Both the position numbers and the translations under genes were made by a program. A stretch of DNA of 64,000 bases from the NCBI RefSeq assembly GCF_000227745.2, contig NC_018012.1, forward strand, positions 4,089,412 to 4,153,411. The letters run 5' to 3'. The notes under the pieces were generated by a model. It was not told the origin of the DNA. It did no database searches and was given only the letters and a program-made list of their open reading frames with translations. The DNA comes from Thiocystis violascens DSM 198 (GTDB lineage Bacteria; Pseudomonadota; Gammaproteobacteria; Chromatiales; Chromatiaceae). Of this stretch, positions 25,275 through 35,500 are shown piece after piece; the stretch's first letter is position 1; each line of letters begins with the position of its first letter.

Positions 25275-25751
25275 ATGCACATTCTCGCCGAGGAAGGCGT
25301 GATCGTCGAACTTTTGGGCCGCTTCGGGCTGAATTATCGACTGCTCGCCGCCGGGAACTCCATCCCCGGCTCCTACTGGGGCGATCCCGAGGCCGGGCTG
25401 GTTGGCGATCGGCTGTACGCGCTCCCCACGACGCCGCTGCATTCGATCCTGCACGAGGCCTGTCACTGGATCTGCATGGATCAGCGCCGTCGCGACGCGC
25501 TGCAGACGGACGCGGGGGGCGACGATGCCGAGGAGAACGCGGTCTGTTATCTGCAACTGCTGCTGGCCGACGCCATTCCCGGCGTCGGGCATGAGCCTCT
25601 ATGCGCGGATATGGACGCCTGGGGGTACAGCTTCCGGCTGGGATCGGCGCTGGCCTGGTTCGAGCGGGATGCCGCGGACGCGCGCGACTGGCTGCTCGGG
25701 CAAGGGTTGATCGACCGGGACAATCGTCCAACCTGGCGGGTGCGTCTTTGA
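25275..25751 (+). CDS. Conserved protein with an HExxH metal-binding motif
   Basis: A 158-residue soluble protein with no signal peptide. Residues 60-64 are HEACH, in LHSILHEACHWICMD, a canonical HExxH zinc site on a predicted helix. The rest contains YRLLAAGNSIPGSYWGDPEAG, a region with DDAEENAVCYLQLLLAD (a possible third ligand, Glu), and a WGYSFRLGSALAWFE block. It looks like a small gluzincin-type metalloprotein, but peptidase activity is only inferred. The gene is divergent from the murE-type gene with only about 34 bases between the starts, so the two may share a control region. Confidence 0.7.
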   Translation: MHILAEEGVIVELLGRFGLNYRLLAAGNSIPGSYWGDPEAGLVGDRLYALPTTPLHSILHEACHWICMDQRRRDALQTDAGGDDAEENAVCYLQLLLADAIPGVGHEPLCADMDAWGYSFRLGSALAWFERDAADARDWLLGQGLIDRDNRPTWRVRL

Positions 25752-25814
25752 AATCTCGCGCACTATACTTCGTGGGTCTGCCTCATTCTGTCGCGACACT
25801 CGCGGGAGTTCTCC

Positions 25815-26378
25815 ATGCGCAAGTTCTCACTGACTACTGTCGCCTTGACCGCTATCCTGCCCGCACTGACCTTCGCCTGGACGCCTTATCCAGGTTACCC
25901 GCTCCCCGACGGCCGGCCGCTCGGTGCGCCCTTCGGTCCGATGGCCCCAGGCGATCCGGGCGCCTGGCCCGTCATGCCACCATCTAGCCCATTCGGTGCC
26001 TTGGCGCCCATGGACAGTGAGAGCCGTCAGATGCCGCCCGCCAGCCGGATGCGAATCTCGCGTCAGTCCACCAATGACGCCTATCTGATCGACATCGCGC
26101 TGGAGAACATCGATTCCGAGCAGGTTGAGATCCGGCCTGCGGGCCGGGGCCTGACGATTTCCTACAGCACCCGGATGCAGACCAGCGAGGAAGAGACCCT
26201 GCCCCGTGGCGAGGGGTTCCGGCGGAGTTACCGTGTCGCGCGCGGCGCGGCGAGCCGCCGTATCGCGCTGCCACCAGACGCCGATCTGGCCAACCTTTCC
26301 CGCGAGATCAGCGACAACCGCATCCGACTGCGGATCCCGCGCGCGGCGGGTGGGCGCTGGCCGTTGCCCGTCCGCTAG
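25815..26378 (+). CDS. Exported Hsp20/alpha-crystallin-like protein
   Basis: A 187-residue protein with a Sec signal peptide (MRKFSLTT...ALTFA) cleaved before WTPYPGY. A Pro-rich segment (22-75) follows. Residues 85-180 have the strand pattern of an alpha-crystallin domain: AYLIDIALENIDSEQVEIRP, LTISYSTRMQTSEEE, a GFRRSYRVARGAASRRIALP block and the near-C-terminal NRIRLRIPRA, which is reminiscent of the NGVLTIRIPK strand of small heat-shock proteins. This would be a periplasmic chaperone-like protein, an uncommon location for the family. An SD-like GGGAG precedes the ATG. Assigned by pattern only. Confidence 0.68.
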   Translation: MRKFSLTTVALTAILPALTFAWTPYPGYPLPDGRPLGAPFGPMAPGDPGAWPVMPPSSPFGALAPMDSESRQMPPASRMRISRQSTNDAYLIDIALENIDSEQVEIRPAGRGLTISYSTRMQTSEEETLPRGEGFRRSYRVARGAASRRIALPPDADLANLSREISDNRIRLRIPRAAGGRWPLPVR

Positions 26379-26489
26379 TGCAACTGCGCCGAAGTCCCAA
26401 TAACTTGTCATTGGTCACGGGTAGTCCAGGCGCTTTTTGCCACGAAGACGGGCACTTGTTCGTCGCGTGGCGCGGAGCGCCGCTCCATG

Positions 26490-26514
26490 CGTGACACCGC
26501 AGAGCGGTGTCACG
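26490..26514. repeat. Short perfect hairpin repeat, also at 58918
   Basis: CGTGACACCGC, AGA, then GCGGTGTCACG: a perfect 11-bp stem with a 3-base loop. An identical 25-mer occurs at 58918-58942, so this is a dispersed REP-like unit. Confidence 0.8.
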
Positions 26515-26555
26515 CGAGATTCAGATTGAAATTCAGCGTCGAGGAATCCCAACGC

Positions 26556-26975
26556 ATGCACTATGAAACCCCACAAGATGCCGAGGACGCCTATTACGAC
26601 GCGCTCGATGCGGGCGACGCGGTGGCCATGGACGAGGTCTGGGAGGCATCCGACAAGATCGCCTGTCTGTTACCCATGACCCCGTTGGCCACCGGGCCGG
26701 AGGTCCGGCGTTTATGGCGCGCCATCTTCGAGCAGGGCGCCAGATTCGAGATCGAGGTGCGGCATCATCTCTGGATCGAAAACGGCGATCTCGCGATCCA
26801 TCTGATCGAGGAGCGTACCGGCGCCCGGAACGACGGATCGCCGCCGCCAGCCATCTACGGCACCAATGTGTTCCGCTTGGGCCCCGATGGTTGGCGTCTT
26901 TTGTTGCATCAGAACTCGCCGGCACCGCTCCCGCCGCCGGGCGCGGCGTCCAGCCAGCGCACGGCGCTTGCCTGA
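26556..26975 (+). CDS. NTF2-like/SnoaL-type small protein
   Basis: A 139-residue protein starting at MHYETPQDAEDAYYDALDAG, with GAGGAA as ribosome-binding site 11 bases before. The pattern of an N-terminal amphipathic helix, then GPEVRRLWRAIFEQGARFEI, HHLWIENGDLAIHLIEERTG and a terminal strand WRLLLHQNSPAP is that of the cone-shaped NTF2-like fold (ketosteroid-isomerase/SnoaL group). No catalytic residues can be identified by eye. It lies 15 bases before mtaB and is likely cotranscribed with it. Cellular role unknown. Confidence 0.75.
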   Translation: MHYETPQDAEDAYYDALDAGDAVAMDEVWEASDKIACLLPMTPLATGPEVRRLWRAIFEQGARFEIEVRHHLWIENGDLAIHLIEERTGARNDGSPPPAIYGTNVFRLGPDGWRLLLHQNSPAPLPPPGAASSQRTALA

Positions 26976-26990
26976 GTTGGGTGCGACTGA

Positions 26991-28289
26991 ATGCGCGTAA
27001 AGCTCCTGACGCTGGGCTGTCGTCTCAACGAGGCGGAACTGGAGGGCTGGGCCGACCGCTTTCAAGCGCGGGGATGTCAGGTCGTCGGCCATGAGGATCC
27101 GGCCGACCTGATCGTGATCAATACCTGTGCCGTCACCCAACAGGCGGTGCGCAAATCGCGCCAGATCCTGCGCCGCAGCCATCGTGTCAATCCAGGGGCG
27201 CGGCTGATCGTCAGCGGCTGCCTGGCCGCGCTGGAGGCGGAGTCGCTGGCGGGGGAGAGCGGCGTCGATCTGGTGGTCGGCAACCAGGATAAGGATCGGT
27301 TGGTCGAGATCGCGCTCGACGCGCTCGACATCCCGTCCATGCCGGAACTGGCGATCGCCAATGACGCCAGCCCGCTGTTCACCCGCGGTCGTCAGCGCGC
27401 CTTCGTCAAGGTCCAGGACGGCTGCCGTTATCGCTGCACCTTCTGCATCACGACGCAGGCGCGCGGCGAGGAGCGTAGCCGTCCGGTCGGCGAGGTCGTG
27501 GCGACGGTCGGGCGTCTGCACCGTGCCGGCATTCAGGAAGTCGTGCTGACCGGCGTGCATCTGGGCGGTTACGGCAGCGACACCGGCGGCGATCTGGCCG
27601 TGCTTGTGAGCAGGATCCTCGCCGAGACTGAGATTCCGCGTCTGCGTCTGGGATCGCTGGAACCCTGGGATCTCCCCGATACCTTCTGGCCGCTATTCGC
27701 CGATTCGCGGCTGATGCCCCATCTGCATCTGCCGCTGCAAAGCGGCTCGGACGCCGTTCTGCGGCGCATGGCGCGCCGTTGCAAGACCGACGAGTTTGCA
27801 CGGCTGGTCGAATACGGTCGCGCCCTGGTTCCGAGTCTCAACCTCACGACCGACATCATCGTCGGTTTTCCGGGCGAGGACAGGGACGACTGGCGGCGCA
27901 CCCTGGCGTTCGTCGAGGCGATGCGATTCGGACACATCCATGTCTTCAGCTACTCGCCACGGGCGGGAACCCTGGCGGCTACGCTGCCGGACCAAGTGGA
28001 CGCGGGGACGAAACGACAGCGCTGTCAGGAATTGCAGGTGCTCGCGGTCCGGATGAAAGGGGAGGTTCTGCGCGCGCAGATCGGCCAACAGGCATGGGTG
28101 CTTTGCGAAGGCCCGGACGATGGCGCGCAACGCGCAAGCCGTTTCGGCTATACGCCCAACTATCTGCCGGTGCAAGTGGTGGCGGACGCCCCCTGGATGA
28201 CAGGCAATCGACTGATCGATGTCACCCTAACCGGTCTTGCCGCAAGCGGCGAGGCCATGGTGGGTCAGCCCGTCCGCCGCTCGGAGTAA
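26991..28289 (+). CDS. mtaB: tRNA t6A37 methylthiotransferase
   Basis: A 432-residue radical-SAM enzyme that adds a methylthio group to N6-threonylcarbamoyladenosine at position 37 of tRNAs reading ANN codons. The N-terminal methylthiotransferase domain has the three cluster cysteines in TLGCRLNEAE, INTCAVTQQA and VSGCLAAL. The radical-SAM motif CRYRCTFC lies near residue 146, followed by PVGEVVATVGRLHRAG and the GSDAVLRRMARR block. A TRAM-like C-terminus ends in GQPVRRSE. The short form and CRLNEAE favour MtaB over MiaB or RimO. Confidence 0.9.
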   Translation: MRVKLLTLGCRLNEAELEGWADRFQARGCQVVGHEDPADLIVINTCAVTQQAVRKSRQILRRSHRVNPGARLIVSGCLAALEAESLAGESGVDLVVGNQDKDRLVEIALDALDIPSMPELAIANDASPLFTRGRQRAFVKVQDGCRYRCTFCITTQARGEERSRPVGEVVATVGRLHRAGIQEVVLTGVHLGGYGSDTGGDLAVLVSRILAETEIPRLRLGSLEPWDLPDTFWPLFADSRLMPHLHLPLQSGSDAVLRRMARRCKTDEFARLVEYGRALVPSLNLTTDIIVGFPGEDRDDWRRTLAFVEAMRFGHIHVFSYSPRAGTLAATLPDQVDAGTKRQRCQELQVLAVRMKGEVLRAQIGQQAWVLCEGPDDGAQRASRFGYTPNYLPVQVVADAPWMTGNRLIDVTLTGLAASGEAMVGQPVRRSE

Positions 28290-28676
28290 ACCGCGTCCGT
28301 TCGGACAGTCATGCGCGCGGGCTAATCGAGCCGACCGCTCGGAATGACGCAATCCATACGATCTTGCCGTTAGAAACTGATCGCCAGTTCGGTCCTGTCG
28401 AGTTGGGGAGGCCGAGCCTGGATCGCCAATACTGGCTTCACAGGTCCGCCACGGCGCTCTCCATGGATCAAATGCCGCTGGTCAGCGTCCCGCACGGCCG
28501 CGGCGCCGATGCCAAAACCCTTCGTCGTCGCGCGTTCCGTCCCAGCGTTGGGATCGTCGCGTCACGGCATCTGCCTGCCTTTCTGCCCCGTTCCGGTCGG
28601 AGCCGTTCTCGGCTCGGCCCGGTGGACGGCACGGGAAATCGAGCCCCGCTTCAGCCTCGCGTCTTTGCCGATTCGA
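28290..28676. other. Intergenic region without a recognisable gene
   Basis: 387 GC-rich bases. It opens with TAAACCGCGTCCG (sharing the mtaB stop), which recurs after msbA at 58815. Open frames exist, but none gives a start, a ribosome-binding site or a familiar protein pattern. Nothing more is claimed. Confidence 0.5.
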
Positions 28677-29000
28677 CTATTTGTCGTCGAAGCAGCGGAT
28701 CCCTGTCCGCGTCTTAAACTCGTCGCACAGGGTCATGTAGGAGACGCTGTTGTCCTGATGGATGCGCACCACATGACGCCCACCATTGGCGCAGGCAACG
28801 GCCACCAGCGTGTCACCGCCCGAACTGGTTCCGATCGGTTGGGTCGTCTCGATCGTCTTGCAGTTCTCCCCTGACCGGTTGATCACGATCTGAAACGCTT
28901 GCAGGGCCAACTGCGCGCGAGCCGGCGCCGCGGAAAGGGCGAGTGCGAACAAGAGCAGCGTGCCGCTGATGATCTTCAGGGCGGGTTGAGAGTCATCCAT
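28677..29000 (-). CDS. Small secreted protein of unknown function
   Basis: A 107-residue protein with a signal peptide (hydrophobic 12-27, cleavage near ARA-Q). The mature part is about 77 residues and has four cysteines (in GENCKTIE, VAVACANGG, MTLCDEF and IRCFDDK), enough for two disulfides in the periplasm. GAGGAA precedes the ATG by a normal distance. No family is recognised. It is convergent with mtaB and transcribed away from the giant gene at 29581. Confidence 0.6.
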   Translation of the reverse strand: MDDSQPALKIISGTLLLFALALSAAPARAQLALQAFQIVINRSGENCKTIETTQPIGTSSGGDTLVAVACANGGRHVVRIHQDNSVSYMTLCDEFKTRTGIRCFDDK

Positions 29001-29084
29001 CGTCGTTTCCTCAATTGAGCACCGTCGTTGTCGATCGGGTTACCGACCGTGGCCGGCTCGGCGAACGCCGGGCAGAAGCGATTC

Positions 29085-29367
29085 TAACGGCTGCCGGCAG
29101 GGATCTGGCTCTCCAATCCATGGCCGCCGCCGGAACCGATCCAATTTTGGCCACAAAATCGACCCGTAGGCGCATCCGATAAAACGTCGATCGCCCCGTC
29201 GACCGACGACCGGCATGTCGCCCGGAACGCTGATCCAACTCTGCGATCAGTGCGGACGCAACGCGATGAGGTACGGATGGGCCGCCTCCAGCGGATCTGG
29301 GTGGAGAGCATCCAGGTCGATGGGGCGGTCTGGCGGGGATTGTTGCTTGGTCGATTCGCCTGAGCAG
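29085..29367 (+). pseudogene. Possible gene remnant ahead of the giant secreted protein
   Basis: A stop-free plus-strand frame of about 92 codons without a usable start reads LPAGIWLSNPWPPEPIQFWP and ends RLQRIWVESIQVDGAVWRGL, LLGRFA, stop at 29362-29364. The C-terminal part vaguely resembles a SPOR-type strand, but this is weak. It could be the tail of a deleted gene. The remaining bases up to 29580 are AT-rich and are likely to hold the promoter of the next gene. Confidence 0.25.
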
Positions 29368-29580
29368 TGACGCTCAACAGATCGTAATAATTGATCTATA
29401 TCATTGCCGCGTTAATAGGATTGCCAAATCCCTTGCGTCACTTGCAGAGTTTTAGGAGTCCGTGATGTCTCTCGATCTCTATCCGACGGGAGTTCAGAGA
29501 GAAGCTCCATTCTAACGTTCGTTTATATGCGTAAGGCTGAATCTAAATTCTTTTGCAAATAATCAAGTGGGGGTTTCGAC

Positions 29581-32500
29581 GTGGCTAGAGTCTTTATCAA
29601 CGAGTTTCATTATGACAACTTAAGCACCGATGCAGGAGAATTTATCGAAATTGCTGGTCCTGCCGGAACGGATCTGACGGGTTGGTCCATTGTTCTTTAC
29701 AATGGGAATGGTGGAGCGTTCTACGATACCGAAGGCCTATCTGGAACCATTCCCGACCAAGGCAATGGCTTTGGCACGGTGATTGTCAATTACCCCGTTG
29801 ATGGAATTCAGAACGGGGCTCCCGATGGCATTGCCTTGGTGGATCACAACGGTGCCGTGGTGCAGTTCCTCAGTTACGAAGGAACCTTCACCGCCGTTGG
29901 CGGGGCTGCTGACGGTCTTCTCAGCACGAATGTCGGGGTTGTTGAGCCCAATACCACGCCAGTCGGAAATTCCTTGCAACTGACGGGGACGGGCTCCCTT
30001 TACGAGGATTTCACCTGGAGCGGGCCGACTGCCAATACAAGCGGTGATGTCAACGTGGGGCAAACGTTTGTCGCTCCCGCGGATAATTCGGTGGACTTGT
30101 CAACCTACGTTCGCATTGGCCGCTACGATCTGCCCGAGCCGACCCGCACCGCCGCGCCGAATGGCAGTCAACTGGCGCTGGAAGTCTCGGCGGTGACCTA
30201 CAACCCCACCACGGACACGCTCTTCGTCGTCGGCGACGAGGGAACCTCGATCATTCAGGTCACCAAGACCGGGCAATTGATCGACTCGATGACCCTGGAA
30301 TCCGGCGCCTTTGAGGATACCGAAGGGTTGACCTACTTGGGCGCGGGGAAGTTTGCGCTGGTGGAGGAACGTCTCCGCCAGGTCAACCTCTTCACCTACA
30401 CCCCAGACACCACATTGACCCGCGCCGATGTCCAAACCGTCAAACTGGGTACCACGATCGGCAACATTGGCCTGGAGGGGATGTCCTACGATCCCCTGAC
30501 GGATGGGTATGTGCTGGTCAAGGAAACCGGGCCGCAGGGGATCTTCCAGACGGGCATCGATTTTACCGCGGGCACGGCAACCAACGGTTCCGCCAGTACG
30601 GAGAATGCCACCAATCTCTTCGATCCGGCGCTCGCAGGCCTCACGGATTTTGCGGACGTTTACGCCCTCTCCAATCTTCAGCCTACGGACGCCAATCTGC
30701 TGCTGCTGGGCCAGGAAGATGGCCGGATCGTCAATATCGATCGCGGCACGGGCACGATTTCCAATTCTCTGCAAATCGCCGCCGACCCCGAGAATCCGTT
30801 AGCGGTTTCCGGTCAGGGCTTTGAAGGTCTGACCATGGACAGCGACGGCCTGCTCTATGTCACCAGCGAGCAGGGCGGCGGCGATGGCGATCATCCGCAG
30901 CTCTGGGTTTACGCACCAGCTTCATACACCTATGAGAATGCCGCTCCGGTTGCCGTCAGCCTGAGCAACGCGCTCAGCAGTTTGGCTGAAAATAGCGATA
31001 CCACTGCCGCCGTCAAGGTTGGCGATATCATCGTCAGCGATGATGCTTTGGGCACCAATACACTCAGTCTGACGGGGACCGATGCCGCCGCCTTCGAAAT
31101 CGTGGGCACTGAATTGTTCCTCAAAGCCGGGACGACCCTCGACTTCGGGATCAAGCCCAGCCTTCAAGTCACCGTCAACGTCGATGACGCGAGCCTGGGG
31201 GGCATCTCGGATGCCGCTGCCGCCTTTACCTTGCCGATCACGGATACCTCGGACAACGCCTCTTCCCTGATGATCTCCGAGGTGGCGCCCTGGTCCAGCG
31301 GCAACAGTTCCCTGGGTGCGGACTGGTTCGAGGTGACCAATACGGGGACCAGTGCCGTCGATATCAGCGGCTGGCGCTTCGACGATGATTCCAGCGTCGC
31401 GGCCAACGGGTCGGATCTCGGTGGCGTGACCAGCATTGGGTCGGGGCAATCGGTCGTTTTCGTGGATGGTGACGCAAATACGGTCACGGCCTTTGTGAAT
31501 ACCTGGTTTGGGGGCATCCTGCCCAGCGGCGTGACCATCGGCACCTACGATGGGCCGGGGCTGGGCACTGGCGGCGACGCGGTGAACCTGTTTGACGCGA
31601 CGGGCACGTTGGTCACGGGCGTTTCCTTTGGCGCCTCTCCATCGGCCTCGCCCTTTGCGACCTTCGACAACGCGACGGGCCAGCCGACGGTCTCGACCCT
31701 GAGCGAGGCCGGCGTCAACGGGGCCTTTAGCGTGATTGATCAGGCCGCGATCCTGATCGGTTCTCCAGGGGCCATTTCCGGCGCGCCGGTTTCCGCGACG
31801 CTGGTCGCGATCACCGCCACCGATGCTGCCGCCGCCGAAGAAGTCCAAAATCCTGGAGCCTTCGCGGTGCTGCGCACGGGGGACACCACGGCCCCGCTGG
31901 AAGTGACCTACAGCATCGGCGGCGATGCGGAAGCGGCCGACTATACCCCCAGCCTGCCGACCACGGTCACGATTCCCGCCGGTGCATCCGAGGCTATCAT
32001 CGTCGTGACTCCGGTGGACGATGACCTCGCCGAGACGAACGAATCCCTCACCCTGACCCTGGTGGACAGCGCGGCTTACGATGTCGTAGCCAATGCCGCC
32101 AGCGCCACGGTGACGATCGCCGACAACGATACGGCGGCGGCCGACTTCAACCTGCAAATTTCCGAAATGTGGCCCGGTAACGCCGAGGGTTCCGACCTGA
32201 CCGCGGATTGGTTTGAAATCACCAACACCGGCACCGAAGCCTGGGTCTCTGGCGTCGCCCCTAATCTGTACTACGACGATGGTTCCCAAGATCCGACCAC
32301 GGCTGACTTGATCAACGGTATCAGTCAAATTGCTCCTGGAAACTCCGTCATCGTGGTCGTCGGCAATGCCGCCGATGCCCAAACCTTTGCCACGGTGTGG
32401 GGTTCGGTCATTGACCTGGCCGGCATCGACATCGGCTACACCGATGGGGCTGGCCTAGGTGCTGGTGGCGATGGCGTCAGCCTGTTCGTGGGCCTGCCCG

Positions 32501-35500
32501 CACCAACCGACACCCCCGCTGACTTTGAGGAATATCCCAACACCACTGGCTCGGAGGGTCGGTCCTATGACGTGGATCTGGCAGCCTTCAGCGTGGCCGG
32601 CCAGAACGGTGCCGTCGCGACCGCGCCGAACGATGCCAACGAGTCCGCCGTCGGTTCCCCCGGCATTGCTGATAATGAGGGTGGCGACGGTAACCTTGGG
32701 GTATTCACCCTGGAATTGCTCCATGCGGCTGACCAGGAAGCAGGCGCGGCTGCCGTTCAGGATGCCCCCAACTTCTCGGCTGTTCTGAATGCTCTGCGGG
32801 CTCAGGACTTGGGTAACGATGGCGAGCCTGACAATACACTGACACTCTCCTCCGGCGATGCCTTTATCCCGGGCCTGTTCTACGGTGCCTCTAAAGCCGT
32901 GTTTGGCTCTGCCGGTATCGCGGACATCCAGATCCAAAACGAGCTTGGTTTCCAGGCGATCGCCTTCGGTAACCATGAGTTCGACTTTGGGACTTCTACA
33001 CTGGCTAAATTGATTGACGGTTCCGCCCCTGGCGGTTTCTCCAAGCTGAGTGGTTCGGCACTCGAAGGGTTGGATTTTGCGGGTACTGCCTTCCCCTATC
33101 TATCTACGAACCTCGACTTTTCCGCCGACGCCAACCTTGCGCCGCTGGAGGTTGCCGGTGGCCAGGCTCCCCAGGCAAACGCCGTGACTTCTTCCACGGT
33201 CATCGATGTCAATGGCGAGAACGTTGGGGTCGTCGGTGCGACCACGCCGGCCCTTGGGACGATCTCGAGTCCGGGCGACGTCACGAGTTCGCCGGAATGG
33301 GTCAACACCACCCCGACCGACGCCGAACTCGACGCGCTGGCCGCGGGCATCCAGCTTGAGGTCGACGCGCTGCTGGCGGCCAATCCAGGGATGAACAAGG
33401 TCATCCTGCTGGCCCACATGCAGAAGCTCGACGTCGAGCTTGCGCTGGCGGAGCGGCTCACGGACGTCGATATCATCGTCGCCGGCGGCTCCAACACCCG
33501 CCTGTTTGACGACAATGACGCCATCCGTCCGGGCGACAGTGACCAAGGTCAGTATCCGCAGTTCGTGACTAACGCTGGCGGCACGACCACCGCCGTGGTG
33601 AACACCGACGGCAGCTACAAGTATGTCGGCAGGCTGGTAATCGACTTCGACGCCGACGGCCACATCATCGCCGACAGCTACGACGAGACGGTCTCCGGCG
33701 CCTACGCCACCGACGACACGGGCGTGGCGGCACTGGATGCCGAGGGGCTGATCGACCCCGAGATCCAGGCCATCGCCGACGCGATCCAGGCGCAGATCAT
33801 CGCGACCGAAAGTAACGTGTTCGGCGTGTCCGACGTGTTCCTGAACGGCAACCGGACCGGGACCGACACGGCGGATGACCCCGACGGCGTGCGCAGCCAG
33901 GAGACCAATCTCGGCGACCTGACCGCGGATGCCAACCTCGCTGCGGCACAGTCGGTCGACCCGACGGTGGTGATCTCGATCAAGAACGGCGGCGGCATCC
34001 GCGCATCGATCGGCCAGACCGTCGTGCCGCCGGGCGGCGGCGACTATGCGCGCATTCCCAACGAGGAGATCGTCGATGGCGACGGCAATGTCGTGAAGCC
34101 CGCGGGCGGGATCAGCCAGAACGATATCCAAACCTCGCTGGCCTTCAACAATGGTTTGACCTTGTTGACCTTGACCAAGGCGGAATTGGTCGCGATTCTT
34201 GAACATGGGGTCGGTGACATCGGGGGCGGACGTTTCCCGCAGGTCTCTGGCGTTAAGTTCTCCTACGATCCCGATTTGGTTGTCGGTGATCGCATCGTTA
34301 GCGCCGGAATCTTCGATGAGAACGACAGCCTCATCGCTGAACTGGTGCGCGACGGTGAAATCGTCGGCGATGCGACCGAGACCTTTCGGATCGTTACCCT
34401 CAATTTCCTGGCGGGTGGCGGCGATGGTTATCCTTTCCCGACCGGGCCCGAAGCCAATCGGGTTGACCTGACCGACCTTGATGACAATGACGAGCCGGAT
34501 AGGAATTTCACGGGTGACGCCACCTTCGTTGACAATGGAAGCGAGCAGGACGCCCTCGCCGAATACCTGCTCGATCGCTTCAACACCCCGGAGAGCGTGT
34601 TCGACCAGGAAGACACCGGACGTGATCTCGACGAACGCATCCAAAACCTGGATTTCCGCGACGATACGGTTCTGCCCGAGATCAAGGTCTTCATCAGCGA
34701 GTTCCACTACGACAACGACGGAACTGATGAAGGCGAATTCGTCGAAGTCACCGCCGACGCGGGGGCTGATCTCACGGGTTACAGCATCGTCCTCTACAAC
34801 GGCAATGGCGGGGCTTCTTACGCCACCTATGCGCTTAGCGGCAGCGTAACCGACCAAGCCAGCGGTCAAGGCACAATGGTGGTTAGCACCTCCGGTTTGC
34901 AGAACGGCTCCCCCGATGGCATGGCCCTGGTGGACGCCGATGGCAACGTCGTTGAATTCCTCAGCTACGAAGGGATGTTCACTGCTAACGGTGGTCCCGC
35001 CGCCGGCATGACCAGCACGGATGTTGGGGTTTTAGAGCTTTCTGATACCCCCGTGGGACAATCCCTACAGCTCATCAATGGGGTGTGGACGGATCCCGCC
35101 GCCGCGAGTAAAGGCCAGGTGAACACCGCCACGGGCAGCGACTTTGACCTGCAAATCACCGAAATCTGGCCTGGTCAGGACGGGGCGGATGTCACCGCGG
35201 ACTGGTTCGAGATCACGAATGTTGGCGCCGCGGCCTGGGTGTCCGCCGACGATCCCGATCTCTACTACGATGACGACTCCGCCGATCCCACCGTGGCCGA
35301 TCCGATTCGGGGCATTAGTGCCATTGCCCCCGGCGAGTCCGCCATCGTGGTCATCGGCGACAGTGTCGATGTCGCGACCTTCATCGACGTTTGGGGCGAT
35401 GTCATCTCCCTGGATGGCGTCGCGGTCGGCTATACCGATGGCGCTGGGCTGGGCAATGGCGGCGATGCCGTCACCCTGTTTGTCGGCGGCCCCACCGTTG

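Noticed and set aside
27779..28717. Plus-strand frame running from inside mtaB into the following gap
   Set aside because: Starts within mtaB in another frame and has Arg/Gly/Ser-rich shadow composition; its tail in the gap has no recognisable protein pattern.
33100..34869. 589-codon minus-strand open frame inside the giant gene
   Set aside because: It coincides with the stretch of high GC3 on the plus strand, which removes stops on the opposite strand; no motif is visible.
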